Of a DNA stretch of 64,000 nt, positions 10,858 to 22,926 are shown one piece after another. The stretch is from Argyresthia goedartella. Its lineage: Eukaryota; Arthropoda; Insecta; Lepidoptera; Argyresthiidae. Positions within the stretch are counted from its first letter, which is position 1. Every line of letters starts with the position of its first letter. The notes beneath the pieces were generated by a model. That model did no database searches and was not told the DNA's origin. It saw only the letters and a program-made list of their open reading frames with translations. Location: the NCBI GenBank assembly GCA_949825045.1, contig OX463814.1:30894383-30958382 (forward strand). The letters run 5' to 3'. Made by a program: the position numbers and the translations under genes.

Positions 10858-12109
10858 ATGGCACCTTCGCCCTTGACGGTAATGCGGCATGGTGTCCGTG
10901 AGGAAATGAGATGGCTCGCCCATACTCATAAGTATGTGGAGCGACCAGACATGGACGATGTCCTGCTCAAGCGTGTGGAGGACGCAATGACACGCGTCGG
11001 GAAGGTGTGTCGGCTGGCTGCGGAGGCTGAAGCTCTCGGGCTTACGGATGAAGCCTCGGTGGCTGCAGTGAAACAGCTCTGCGCGCATGCTGACCAAGCG
11101 ATGGAATGCTTGGGCGACATCGAGCGTCGCGCGGAGAAAATTAAGCGGTCGCGAAGGAATGACCGTGGGGAGGGTAACGGAGACCCACCCCCGAAGGGTG
11201 TTGTTGGGCAGCTGCCACACCTGGAGATTCCGGCCTTCAGTGGGGCAATTGATGAGTGGCCGGCATTCATTAATTTATTTGATAGTTTGGTCCACGGTTG
11301 GGACGACCTGGACAACGCCTACAAGTTGGCCCAACTATTGATGGCTCAGCGGGGTGAACCGAAGGAGTTGGTCGGTCACCTAACGGTCACGGCGGGCAAT
11401 TATGAGATAGCCAGGTCCATATTGTTTGACCGCTACCAACACAAACGGCGGTTGGTTGATGCGCAGCTGGGGAAGCTGTTTAGCATCCCAAGAGTATCCC
11501 GGGATGTTGACATCCGAGTACAGGTGCTCAACCCTGTGCTGGTGGCTACTAAGGCCCTTCAGAACCTTGGTCTGCCGGTAGACCAATGGTCATATATTGT
11601 TTTGTATATGGTTTTGTCACGGTTGCCTACAGCTGTTCAAAGTCGTTTTGAACAGCTGCATGGGGGCAGTAGCACGGAACTGCCCACGCTCGTCCAATTG
11701 ACGGATTTTTTGGAGGGTGAATGCAGGCGATGTGACACACTGGATACGGAGGCCAGTGTGCAGCGCCAACCCGCGCGGATGTGGGAGGGGCCGCGCCCCC
11801 CGCCCCCACGGGGGGGGTGGGCGGTCGAAACAATTTGGCGTTTTGAATGCCGCGCCGTCGGGTGATGGCTGTATGCACTGCGATAGTGCCGGTCATGAAG
11901 TGACCAGTTGCGCCAACTTTAAGGCGCTCGGGGTGGCTGCCCGCAGGAAGATAGTCTTCCGTCACCGATTGTGTTTCGGTTGTTTGGGGCCGCACACGCT
12001 GAGCGAGTGCTCACGCGCGTTCCCCTGTGAGTGCTGTGGTGGCAAGCACCACATCGTGTTGTGCCTGAATCGGTCAGGCCCTTCGGACGGACACCAGGGC
12101 CGGACTTAG
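10858..12109 (+). pseudogene. BEL/Pao copy C: gag with zinc knuckles, frameshifted
   Basis: The ATG at 10858 opens a frame to 11865. It has a DUF1759-type gag core (IPAFSGAIDEWPAFINLFDSL, about residues 125-145) followed by the long helical region. A run of G at 11810-11817 shifts the frame. Read through in the other frame (11717-12109), the C-terminus has three cysteine clusters: CMHCDSAGHEVTSC, CFGCLGPHTLSEC and CECCGGKHHIVLC. These are nucleic-acid-binding zinc knuckles typical of BEL gag. The frame closes at 12109, whereas intact BEL elements usually read through into pol, so this copy is defective. Confidence 0.85.
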
Positions 12110-12714
12110 GTTGGTCGGCCACAGGGCCCAACCAGGGCCGGACCCAGTCCCCCTCCGGGCAACGGGAGTCACCAACGGGTTGACTGGGGTACCCGCGGGA
12201 CCCCCCCCGAGGAAAAGGGGGCAGCGCGGGGGGTAACATGCGGGATAGCAGGGGTTCGGTCGCCGCTGTCCACGGTCAGCGAGGACTTCGGGCCGCTGGC
12301 TCTCTGCGTATTACGGGCGGGTGTCAGATGGCACCTATGAGTAGCGCGAAGGCTGGCAGTCTACCACCTTCTGCGCCACCCTGCCCGTCGCTCTGGGAGG
12401 CGAACAGGGAGGCGGATAGTCGGATGTCGCCCCCATTCCTAGAGCGCCCCAGGTTGGATCCGCTTTCCCCCATTCATCCACGGTGCGCACCGGGCACACC
12501 GTACACCGTCCGGTATGATCGGATACCGGGACAGCGAGGGGCCTATTATACGGGTTGGGACCCCTTGATGCACATACGGTCTGATATGCCGTTTGCATAT
12601 CAGCAGGCGAGTTACTCCAAGGCCGACGGAGGTCTGAGCGGGTTCGGATCCCGCGGAGGTTCCCGCTAGGGACACGCAGACCACTTACAGGGTGCCGCCA
12701 CTCCACAGACGGTC
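12110..12714 (+). pseudogene. BEL/Pao copy C: degraded gag-pol linker
   Basis: This is a GC-rich, Pro/Gly/Ser-rich stretch between the last zinc knuckle and the protease. One open piece (12238-12669) is probably in the element's frame but has no recognisable domain. Stops at both ends show decay. It is low-complexity linker sequence, and no function can be assigned. Confidence 0.5.
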
Positions 12715-14157
12715 ATGCTCCCCACCGTCTCTGTGATAGCGTGGAGTTCGGACGGCAAATCTTGTGTGGCACGAGCACTATTGGACTCGGGGGCCCAGGG
12801 GTGCTTAGTCTCGTGCAACCTTGTAAGACGGTTGGGCATTTCGGTAAGGGAGTATCCACATTCCATTCGGGGAATTGGGAACACGGAAGTCGGTTCCGTT
12901 AAGGGAGTATGTCGAGTATGTCGGATGACTCTCTCGTCACGGGTGGATTCATCGGTGAATCTGACGGTCACGGCATTAGTCATGCCTAATGTGATGGGCT
13001 CACACCCTCACGTACGGTTGTCGCCCTCGGTGCGACAGTTGGTCGCTGGGTTGTCACTGGCTGACCCGGAGTTCGATATTCCGGGCCCAGTAGACATTTT
13101 GTTGGGTGTCGATGCCTTGGGATACCTGTTAGTGCCAGGTGTCCACGTGTTGCAAGCGACTGGTCTGGTTTCGGTCAACACCAGACTGGGCCATGCGGTA
13201 ATGGGTCCGGTCATGCCGGTTGCCCCACGCCTAGCGACTCGTAGTCCCTTATTCGGTTCTGTACTCTCGGAGGTGATACAGAAGTTTTGGGAGGTGGAGG
13301 AACCACCTACGGTCCGCCAGTTGGACCCGGTTGAAGAAGAGTGTGAACAGTTTTATCGGAACAATACTGGTCGCCTTCGGTCAGGTCGATTTCTCTCACG
13401 TCTTCCATTCCGGAGTGATCGCCCACCGCTGGGCAGTTCACACCATGCAGCCGAGACGTGGCTTCTGTCGATGGAACGACGCATGAAGCGTGACGGGATT
13501 TTCCGGCAGAAGTACGTCGATTTCATGCGGGAATACGAGTCGCTCGGCCACTTGTCGGCTTCGGGTATCGACTGGAAGCGTGAAGACCACTGCTTCCGGC
13601 CTCATCACGCGGTCTTAAGGACCCCGGAGGGCAAAATACGGGTAGTGTTCGATGGATCGGCATCAACATCTAAAGGCATGAACCTGAACCAGTGTTTGCA
13701 TTCAGGGCCGAAGTTGAACCATGACATCGCGGATGTTATCACACGGTTCCGTCGACACAATTTTGTGTTTGTAGCTGACATCCGGATGATGTTTAGACAG
13801 ACGGTCATTCACCCTGACGATAGACGGTATCAGCTGATACTGTGGCGAGAGAGCCCAGATCAGCCCATCAAGGTGTACGAGCTGAACACCAACACGTACG
13901 GGCTACGGTCTAGTCCTTATTTGGCGATTCGCACTCTGCGCGAGTTAGCGGATCGAGAACGGTTAAATTTCCCTAGAGGAGCAGCGATCCTGGAGCAGGA
14001 TCTCTACGTGGACGATATCTGTACCGGTGCAGATTCCGTAGAGGAGGCGCTCGCTCGACGGGACGAGCTAGTTGAGCTCTTACGGGGTGGAGGTTACGAG
14101 CTCCGGAAATGGATGTCGAACTCTCCAGAGTTACTGACTGGTCTTCCGGATGACTAA
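12715..14157 (+). pseudogene. BEL/Pao copy C: aspartic protease and reverse transcriptase
   Basis: The frame carries the A17-type aspartic protease near its N-terminus (ALLDSGAQGCLVS, catalytic D at about residue 24). The linker seen in copy A follows, then the RT: VVFDGSASTSKGMNLNQCL, FVFVADIRMMFRQTVIHPDDR, LNTNTYGLRSSPYLAIRTL and the catalytic LYVDDICTG. The frame ends with a stop at 14155-14157, just after the RT thumb. This is the only copy here that still has the RT. Confidence 0.9.
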
Positions 14158-15098
14158 CAGCAGGATCCCCACATTTTTGAAAATTTGGAATATCCAAATA
14201 TGTTGTTGGTATTAGGCATCCAGTAACAGCCGGTGTCAGACATGTTTTCGTATCGAGTCGAGTTGGACTCCACGAAGGTCTGGACGAAACGGAACGTCCT
14301 TTCAACGGTGGCTAGGACATTTGATCCAAACGGGTGGATCACCCCGGTAACATTTCAGCTCAAGTGTTTTATGCAGCAATTGTGGTCTGCTGAGCTGAAA
14401 TGGGACGACCCGATTGGCGGGTCATTGAGCTCAGAGTGGGACTCGTTCTTTTCGACCCTCCCTGGCATCAATCGGATTTCACTGCCACGGAGGTTGGTCC
14501 CCACCAAACGATACACCGCCAACCTGCATGGGTTTTGCGATGCCTCGGAGAAGGGCTACGGAGTTGCGGTATATCTGCGTACGGTCGACTCATCGGGGGA
14601 GGTTGATGTGCGGTTGGTCATGGCCAAGAGCAAGGTTGCGCCGTTGCGCACTCGCCTGACCATTCCCAAATTAGAGCTGTCGGGAGCGGCTCTCCTGAAT
14701 CGTCTGCTCAACCACACGATGACGGTTCTTCGTGGGTCAATAGCGTTAGAAGATACGGTCTACGCTTGGACAGACAGCCAGATCGTGTTATGCTGACTGA
14801 AGGCTTCAGTTCACAAGCTGGAGATTTTTGTGGCGAATCGGGTTTCGCAGATTTTGAATACGGAGGTTCCCTTAATCTGGAGACATGTTCCAGGGGAAAT
14901 GAACCCAGCAGACTGTGCATCTCGTGGGTGTCACGCTCCGGAGTTGGTTGGACATCCCTTGTGGTGGGGTCCAAAATGGCTGACTCAAGCCGAATCGGAT
15001 TGGCCAATGAGTCCACGCGTTACCTCGGCGAACGACGCCTTGACAGTCGGTGTCTGTACGACGCAACCAGAGCCGGTAGAGGAGTTCAGCCTGCTGGG
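14158..15098 (+). pseudogene. BEL/Pao copy C: RNase H region, truncated by a LINE
   Basis: Frames at 14233-14796 and 14830-15098 encode the connection domain and RNase H (FCDASEKGYGVAVYLRTV, AWTDSQIVLC). A Trp codon has become TGA at 14794-14796 (compare TGCTGGCTG in copy A at the same place). About 75 bases at 14158-14232 look rearranged. Homology stops at about 15098, where LINE copy 2 begins, so copy C has no integrase. Confidence 0.85.
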
Positions 15099-17014
15099 TG
15101 GGTTAAACTTTGTAATAGCAGAAAAACAGACAGAGAGACAGAAATCAATAAAGTTTTTAAATTAAAGAAAGTCAGTGACTACAACGGTAAATCTAAATTT
15201 CATGACTGGGCAACGTTTGGAATTCGTAAAATTAGAGTTATCTTAAATGACAAATTATGAACAAAAAACCTATAACTTTTATCCAAAATTTCATGACTAT
15301 GTTAAAAAATATTCCAAAACTTTCAAGTTGGTTTGTTTCAAAAACCTTACACATTAATAGAAAAATTCAAAATTCAAATAATATAATGAAAACAGTTTGG
15401 CAATTAATAAACCACGAAACTGGCAAAGTTATACCAAAGGACAATGATTTCTGCCTAAAGATAGGTGATGATGTTGTTAAATCCAGCGCTGATGTTGCTC
15501 GAGCTTTTGAAACATTCTTCACCAATGTACTCTTACTCACAACAGACCGTCTAAATTCATCTCCATATAAAGCAGAGACTTTATTAAAAAATAACACTAG
15601 CGTCAGTAATGTATATTTAGAATTTCATCATGTATATCCCCAGGACATTGTCAAAACGTTTAAATTACTTAACTTAAAAAATACGGAAGACCTGTGAGGT
15701 ATATCAGTCAAAGTCATTGGTTCAGTAATTCTAGTTATAGCTCCACACTTTGCTTATATATTCAATAAATGTGTTGACGATGGGGCTTTCCCAGACCTCA
15801 TGAAACACAGTAAACTGATACCTCTGTTCTAGTCGGGAGATAAGGATGATCCTTCAAATTTCAGATCAATATCTGTTCTTCCAACACTAAGTAAAATATT
15901 TGAAAAGATTATACTCTCACACTTCAACCGTACAAAACAACTCCACGCCAAACAATACGGTTTCACTAGGGGTAAATCGACTACGGATGCAGGTATTACC
16001 CTTATATCACATATTTATTCTGCATGGGAGGCCGCACAGGATGCTATCGGAGTTTTTTGCGACCTGTCGAAGGCGTTTGATTGTGTTGATCATAATACGC
16101 TTATAATTAAATTAAATCATTACGGAGTTAGAAATAAAGCGTTGGATCTACTAAGATCATACCTAAGCAATAGAATTCAAAAGGCAGAAGTAAACGGCGT
16201 TAAATCTGATGGATCGGGTGTAAAAATTGGCGTTCCACAAGGTTCCATACTAGGCCCTTTCTTATTCCTGGTATATATTAACGATCTGCCTTTCACGGTG
16301 GAGAAATTAACTGACATAGTGTTGTTTGCTGATGATACTTCGATGGTCTTCAAAATTGAAAGACAAAAAGGAGATTTTTATGATGTTAATGGTGTATTGT
16401 CTTTAACCTTGAATTGGTTTACAGTTAATAATTTATTGATAAACGCTGGTAAAACCAAGTGTATCAAATTCTCATTTCCAAATGCCAGGCAAATTGAGAC
16501 CAGTTTAGTGTTAGACAACAGCACGTTATAATTGGTAAATGATGCGAAGTTTCTTGGAATAACCATTGATAGCAAATTGCAGTGGGGACCCCACATAGAT
16601 AAATTAGCTGGTAAATTAAGTTCTGCGGCTTACGTTGTTAGGAACATCAGACAAAGCATGGATGTGGCTACATCTAGGCTAGTATATTTTAGTTACTTTC
16701 ATAGTGCCATGTCCTATGGTATCTTGTTGTGGGGGAAAGCAGCGGATATTCAAACTATTTTTATTTTACAGAAAACAGCTATTCGAGCAATTTATAATTT
16801 AAAATGAAAAGACTCCTTAAGAGAGCTTTTTAAAGAAATAGACATACTAACTGTAGCTAGTCAATTTATTTTCGAAAATATAATGTATGTAAGCAAGAAC
16901 CTTACAACATTTACCAAACTTAGCGATAGCTGCAATATTAACCTAAGAAATAATCACAGAATGTGTGCGCCCCAATTTAGACTCGCGAGGTTTAGCAATT
17001 CTTTCAAGGGTCAG
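15099..17014 (+). mobile_element. LINE copy 2, 5'-truncated, internally deleted, many stops
   Basis: Homology to copy 1 begins at a point matching about 7678 and then skips about 400 bases (to about 8095). It continues through the linker, RT (CDLSKAFDCVDHNTL region, GVPQGSILGPFLFLVYINDLP, LFADDTSMVF) and thumb. It ends in the C-terminal domain at about 17014 without a 3' UTR. Several stops interrupt the frames (near 15260, 15696, 15831, 16529, 16805). The RT/thumb join here lacks the duplication and the two extra bases of copy 1, so it preserves the ancestral frame at that point. Confidence 0.88.
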
Positions 17015-17656
17015 TAGTAAGCCCGCATCTTTCAATTTACTCAGAACCATGTCCACTTGAGACAGATGCTGATCGATGTCACCCTCAGTTAAAATCGCCA
17101 AATCGTCAACAAAATTTAAAAAATATGACCTAACCTCTGGCCCTAGGATTAAGTCCATCGCCCTCGAAAATGAACCCACACTTGTTTTCAACCCCTGAGG
17201 TAAAACGTTGTAAACGTAACTTCTGCCTTGATATACAAAACCCGTGTATGGTTAAGATTCGTCTGATAATGGTATAGAAAAGTACGAATCTTTCACATCA
17301 AGAACCGCTATGTAATTTAACCTGTGACCCGACTGCAATATCTCACTCATTTAAGGTGTAGTTTCAACTTCCCCAACCATTCCCGTGTTTAATTGTCGCG
17401 CATCGAGTAATATCCGAACCTCCCCTAACTTCTTTAGTGCACATGTCAATGAACTGCTGAAATCCGTAGATTGCCTGCTAATAATACCTATCTGTTCCAT
17501 TTCTTTCAATCGATTTGTTACTTTATCGCGATATGCGAACGGTATGGGATAGCTTCGTTTTACGAAAGGCGTTTCATCTCTCATTTTTATCTCATGTATA
17601 TATTTATTTGTCCGACCTACCCTATCGCTAAACAACTCTGCATGTTTTTTTAACAC
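17015..17656 (-). pseudogene. Ty3/gypsy reverse transcriptase remnant
   Basis: Minus-strand frames encode RT parts of a Ty3/gypsy-like element. 17656-17351 has MKRSYPIPFAYRDKV-like primer-proximal sequence and QIGIISRQSTDFSSSLTCALKK. 17191-16943 has SYFLNFVDDLAILTE, an FVDD catalytic box. Stops and frame changes separate them, and the RT ends at the junction with LINE copy 2. RNase H and integrase are absent. Confidence 0.8.
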
Positions 17657-17659
17657 CGG

Positions 17660-18125
17660 CTATAACTTTGTTTTGTGTTCAACAGGTATTGATGAACTAT
17701 TCACATATTCCTCTATCATATTTCTACTGGTATCTTGATCCTGTACTTCCATTGTACAACAACAAGCTTCCTGATCGGGCCCCATACCTAATGGTATTTC
17801 ACACATCCGCACGGCGCGTCGTATAATTAGCCTCTTATTTCCCTCACACATTAAACTGGCTCGCGTCTATTGTATAAAATCAAACCCTAAAATTAAATCT
17901 TTAGGCACCCTTTGTTAATGGTAACGTGACTAACTTATCCACCTTCTCTTTACTGACCCCAAACGCACCTGTGATTCTCAAACTTGGGATCGGTATTTCC
18001 GTTGGTTTTCCCAATTGCCTGCATACTTCATCATACACTCCCCGACTTATTACACTGACTTCGCTCCCCGAATCAATCAAACTCCTTACAACAATATTTC
18101 CAATACACATCTATCTCAGGTAATG
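17660..18125 (-). pseudogene. Ty3/gypsy aspartic protease remnant
   Basis: The frame at 18110-17901 contains RSLIDSGSEVSVISRGVY, the D-S-G active site of a retropepsin, followed by a flap-like segment (PSLRITGAFGVSK). A stop at 17899-17901 ends it. The frame at 17851-17660 continues without a recognisable motif and leads toward RT. It lies in the right order for a minus-strand pol. Confidence 0.75.
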
Positions 18126-19980
18126 TCAATGTACTACATAGTTCGCGTCCACACTCAGTCGAATCGTCGTCTCTGAATATCGTATGCAAACGCCTGTCAT
18201 TGCGGTCTCTACAATCCAATCTCGATTTTTCATCTAAACACACGGCATATTGTAGCCTCGTTTTTCTGGGGGTACTAGTTCCTGTCAGTAAAAGAAGAGA
18301 TTCTGGTTCTCAAGTTTTATTTCCTGAACATTTGTTAAAGAAAACAAGGGGGGGTTCTCTCTTAGTGGCCGTCCTATTTAAATAATACACGTCCTTAATT
18401 CTACACTTATCTCGACCCTTGTTTCTTCAGGTCTGCCCCCCCCGCAGGGAAGATCAGCGGAACAGTAACAAGCAGGGCGTCACCAGCTACACTGGCAGTA
18501 CAGGCGCCATGCGGGATCTTATGTACTGGAATTAGGAGAAAAATCTACTTAGCGACTGGCCCGAAGTTCACAATGTACACCACGGGCCTTAATTAAGAGC
18601 TCCCCGACTTAAAATTACACAAAATTAACCAAACACACGGGCAAGGTCTATTTCTCAGGTGCCCAGGCCTTAATCTACCGCAGGGAAAATTTATATTCCT
18701 TCAAATTACACAAAATTATCAAAACACACGGGCAAGGTCTATTCTTAGGTGCATAAGCCTTAATCTACCGCAGGGAAAATTTATATTCCTTCAAATTACA
18801 CAAAATTATCAAAACACACGGGCAAGGTCTATTCTTAGGTGCATAAGCCTTAATCTACTACAAGGAAAATCTATATTCGGTTTGCAATACACTAACAAAT
18901 GTCACAAACTAACCTATTTACAAAATCACCCTGGCCGTGGTCCAGCCCCATGATGCAATTATATTTAATAAAACCTCTTGGTTTGGCCACTGGACCACAG
19001 GGAATGCCTAAGGAAGTTGAATCACTGCGTCGACGTTACCTAAGACTAGGTCAATCGACCATGATGAGCGACTAGGGCCGCGTTATGGAGAAGTAACGAG
19101 AAATCTACTGGGGCAGGTTAGTAAGCGCGCGATGCGAACCATGGAAGATGGAAATTTCTCACCTTATATATTCAGGATGTACCTCGCCCGCTACCACGGG
19201 GTGCACCCAGCACGGGTCACCTTGGCGGCTCCCAAAATCCCGTCTTCGGCAGGGTTGGATTTAGCGAGCCGATGCGTCAGCCACCTCACCACACGTGGGA
19301 ACAACCTCCTTCCGCTACGCGTCCACCACGGCACGCTCTCTCCGTCCCCGGAGCAAAAAGGGGCTGAAAGGAACCACTTCGTTGGTAAAAATGACACTCG
19401 CCTCGGTTGAACCGTCGATAACCACGTTTCCTAACCCAACTCGACTCACCAAGGTTTCTTGTCAGTGGTTCCTCCTTCTACCACCTCAAGCGGTGTGCCT
19501 CTCGCGGCACTCTCGTCGAAAAAAGCCTCCCACCGGCTTGGGGCGCATATTTATAACCAAAATCTTCGCGAACAATCTTTCCATCAGGGATACCACCTTC
19601 GCGCTGAAAGCCCCCCATGACAAGTTCACGTCGCCGATTGCGACAGTAAATTAGCCGGGCGAAATTTCTATCTAGCTCCCGTTCCGCTGTCAGTTCCTGC
19701 ACCTTACATTCAGGACGCGTCCCCACCAACATTTAGGGTACACGGCAGCGATTCCCGCCTGAAAATAATTGTTCACTCCGCCAGCTGTAGTTAAATTTTC
19801 CCGACAACATGGGAACAAAAAGACGAGGGCAACACTAAGAGTGGTGGCGCCCTCTAGCGGCGTTCCACCGTAACCACTTGGATCGATACTGTTCGACGCG
19901 CAGCGAGATGGCTCCCCCAATGTAAGCATTGTTAAGGCTGCCGCCAGATGGCGATACCTGTATCTTCCTCTCATAAATCC
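18126..19980. other. Unidentified insertion with 90-bp tandem repeats
   Basis: No coding sequence is supported. The stretch separates the gypsy gag (20186-21181) from its protease, so part of it is probably inserted. It contains three tandem copies of a unit of about 90 bp (18609-18880; the block ACACGGGCAAGGTCTAT recurs at about 18636, 18726 and 18816). Farther right are GC-rich segments with CGCCATCTGGCGG-like and CTAGAGGGCGCC motifs (19845-19960). The open frames here (19132-19410, 19295-19654, 19690-19974) overlap on both strands and look accidental. Confidence 0.5.
18609..18880. repeat. About 90-bp tandem repeat, three copies
   Basis: The core blocks AAATTACACAAAATTA, ACACGGGCAAGGTCTAT and GCCTTAATCTAC recur with 90-bp spacing. 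The second and third copies are nearly identical, and the first differs by a few bases. They sit in otherwise unassigned DNA. Confidence 0.8.
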
Positions 19981-20185
19981 AACTGTTTAAACCTATGTAA
20001 ATGGACTGAAAATCCAGCGCTACAATATCCATGCGCTTTATGCGCTAGTAATTGAATAGATTCATTCACACCCACGTTCGAATCCAAATTATACAAATCA
20101 TACAGTCTATGCTCTCTTTCAATTTGATCGGCTGTCCATCCAAAGCGTAATAAATATCTGAGGGCGAACGACCCGCGCGAGTCCA
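19981..20185 (-). pseudogene. Short frame following gypsy gag
   Basis: A 71-codon minus-strand frame (20186-19971) follows directly on the gag stop. It includes LRFGWTADQIEREHRLYDL. It may be the degraded continuation of gag or the start of pol. I recognise no domain. Confidence 0.3.
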
Positions 20186-21181
20186 CTAGTTTTTTGAATT
20201 CTGATTTATCGCATTATTCCTATCACTTGAACCTTGCCCTGCCTCTGCATTACCTGAACTATCATTGCCCCTTTGGAACTCTATTGCCTTGAAACTAGCC
20301 TGAGGCTGTCTACCTCTACCGCGAAAATAACCACGAGCGCGCGTCCCAAATTCGTTTCGTGCCTTTGTTCCCGCGTTATAATTATTCCTACGACTCACCG
20401 CGTTATATCGCATCGTATTTACTCGCAAAACACGATATTGCCCTCGCATGTAGCTATTCCGACTTACATTGTTCGTATTTATTGTCTCCGAACTATGCAA
20501 CGCATTTAATCCTCCATCGATATTTCGTTCTAATTGCCGAAGAAACTCGACCGCGTCTCGTATCGTCATTGGGTCCTTCCTAGCAAAAAACGCTACCTGA
20601 ATATCGCGCGGCAACTGTCTGAAAATCGTGTTGATCTTCTCCGTATCAGTAAACGGTATCGTAAGCTCATATATGCTATTCAATTGAGAGGCAAATAATT
20701 CTTCCATACTTTGACCTTTCTTAGAATCGAACTTCGCGGTTAGGAATCTTTGTTTAATTAATTCCTGTTCATTATCTCCCCAGAATACCTCTCTGAAATC
20801 TTTTTCAAAATCCGAATAAGTTCGCCATGAGTCTCTGTATATGCTCATTCGAACTTTTGCAATTCCTACCAAACTATCCGTTGCCCATATCAAAGCCCTC
20901 GAACTATCTCCCGAGACTTTAATATAAGCCTTTAAATCTCTTAAGAAAATCATCGGATTTTCCGAACTCCGCCCATCGAATGTCGGCAACTTCTGTGTCA
21001 TTTTCACTATGCATGTTTGACGTTTTTCTACCGATATTTCAAACGTCTCTAGTTCCTGTCTGTCCGTCTGTCTGTCCGAAGTCCTACTAACATTTCTTGC
21101 ACTTGAACCCCGCTCCAAACTGAATACCGCTCCAATATGAATATGAATGAATAACAATTGAGTCACCTGTCCTGACGCCAT
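20186..21181 (-). pseudogene. Ty3/gypsy gag (retrotransposon gag domain)
   Basis: The 331-codon minus-strand frame holds a classical retrotransposon gag domain starting about residue 60: KLPTFDGRSSENPMIFLRDL, then ARVRMSIYRDSWRTYSDFEKD-like and FRQLPRDIQVAFFARKDP blocks. The C-terminus is Arg/Asn/Gly-rich (YFRGRGRQPQ) and probably binds RNA. No CCHC knuckle is visible. The first 55 residues may be untranslated leader, because an internal Met at the MTQKLPTF block is a good alternative start. It is intact as a frame but its element is broken. Confidence 0.8.
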
Positions 21182-21520
21182 TCCATTATTAGAAACACTT
21201 GTCTGCGAAAGTGAATCGTCTTGTACAACCCGACTAACGTTTTTTTTTAGGCCGGCCCATTATTTCTCAATACTAAACCTTCGTCTTGTTCGGTGAATTG
21301 TGAAAACAATGCCCCTTTTTTTTGTTGTTGCTTATTTATATTACTTACAAAACTGAACTGTTTAAAATTGTTTCTACGTTGTGTTATTTTTTAAAAGTAA
21401 CGATTCTTCCTTGATTCTTTTAGAATATCTAGGTATTGTACTCTAGAATATCCTTCGGTCTCGGCACCAAAAGTTCTGTAACGGCATAAATAGCTAAGGT
21501 CGAGCCACCGTTGTCAGAAG
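21182..21520 (-). mobile_element. Gypsy leader with candidate primer-binding site and LTR end
   Basis: On the minus strand the sequence near 21470-21450 reads TGGTGCCGAGACCGAAGGAT, which looks like a PBS. It is preceded by CCGTTACA at about 21477-21484, which would be the 3' end of the 5' LTR (plus-strand reading TGTAACGG). Only about 45 bases of LTR-like sequence remain before the BEL-like gag begins. Both assignments are inference. Confidence 0.4.
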
Positions 21521-22926
21521 CTATGATCGTCTATTCTACCTACCCCTCTGGCAGAGTACGCATTACCTTGTTTGCAACAATGGAGGATAAGGACATCACT
21601 TACTTCGTCGACAACGTCTTCGAAATAACAATAAGGATTTACGAAGAAACAATGCAAGCTATAAAACTTCGCAAAACTACACCGGCACCAGCGGTGCAGT
21701 CTCCAAAAATAACTATAACTGGAGAATCATCCTTGGGGACCTTCGGGCTTCCCAAATCGTCACCTTCGCCGTCCCAAGGGACTGATGATAAGTCGACGTC
21801 TGAAAAGGACGAACTTCTCCGTCAACAACAATGCAATTTCAACGCATTACATCGAGCTGAATCCAAGATCAACTTGGAAGCGAAGACCGAAAAATGGGAT
21901 TTAGAAGACCACCTCAGCATCCTGGAAAACAAGTGGGAATCGATCGATAAAATTCACTGAAAACTGGACAACTTACTACAAGGTTCCAATAAAAACTACT
22001 ATAATGAATTTTCCAGATGGGAAGAAACTTACGATAGCTACAGACGAAAGATTCAGCAGAAGATCTGGCAGAGTACGCATTACCATAAATCGAACTTCCA
22101 GAGTTTAACGGCAATTATAATCAATGGATATCCTTCAAAGATCTTTTCCACGAAACTATTCATTCCAATCCACTGATATTTAAAAAACAAAAGATGCAGC
22201 ATTTGAAGACTAAGCTAAAGGGAAAAGCTAGGAGAATCGTACAACATCTGAGCGTCAGTGCAGAAAACTACGAGTCTTGCTGGGAGTTGTAAAAAAATCG
22301 TTAAAACAATACGAGACTGCTCTTTACGTCATACGTTAACACTATCCTGAACCAACCATTCATTCACCAGCCTAATGCTTACAACCTGAAAAATCTTCAC
22401 GACACTACGCTGGAATGTCTGAGTGCTCTGAATAACATCGGGATAGAAACTGCGATGTGGGACCCTCTCATTGTCCACTTGGTTCAACAAAAATTGGATG
22501 CAGCGACTTACAGCGAGTACGTGAAAAATATGGTCTCTCCAAGAGAACTGCCTGACCTGGAAGATTTTATCAAATTCTTGGAGACAAAGTTCATGGCATT
22601 TGAAACACTCGACAATTGCCATAATAACCATCCGAAAACTTCGTCTTCGCAACAAATTGCTCAGAAATATCATAACGATCGGGGGTCATCAAACTATAAG
22701 AAGTATGAAAAGGAGTCGAAATGTCTCGCCGCGTGATAGGTATCACGCGGCATACGAGAATTGTCCAATCTGCAAAACTAATCACTTTTTGATGTTTTGC
22801 CCCAAATTTCGTGAAATGAACTGCGACGGCCGGAAACATACAGTTGCGAAATTGCGGCTCTGCAAAAGTCTGTCTCAGTCACGGAGACAAGCAATGTACG
22901 TTAACGAAAACTTGCCTGCCTTGTAA
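21521..22926 (+). pseudogene. Divergent BEL/Pao gag remnant
   Basis: This is a degraded plus-strand gag. The helical N-terminus (21521-21957) is followed by a DUF1759-like core near 22085-22290. Read with frame changes, that core gives FNGNYNQWISFKDLFHETIH and LKTKLKGKARRIVQHLS. A helical block follows (22341-22735, with AYNLKNLHDTTLECLSALNN), then a knuckle-like cluster CPICKTNHFLMFCPKF (22762-22809). At least four frame breaks or stops are present. It is not closely related to copies A-C and represents a different BEL lineage. Confidence 0.75.

Noticed and set aside
19132..19974. Cluster of overlapping frames on both strands as a real gene
   Set aside because: Frames overlap on opposite strands, none has a recognisable domain, and the region is GC-rich, which lengthens random frames.
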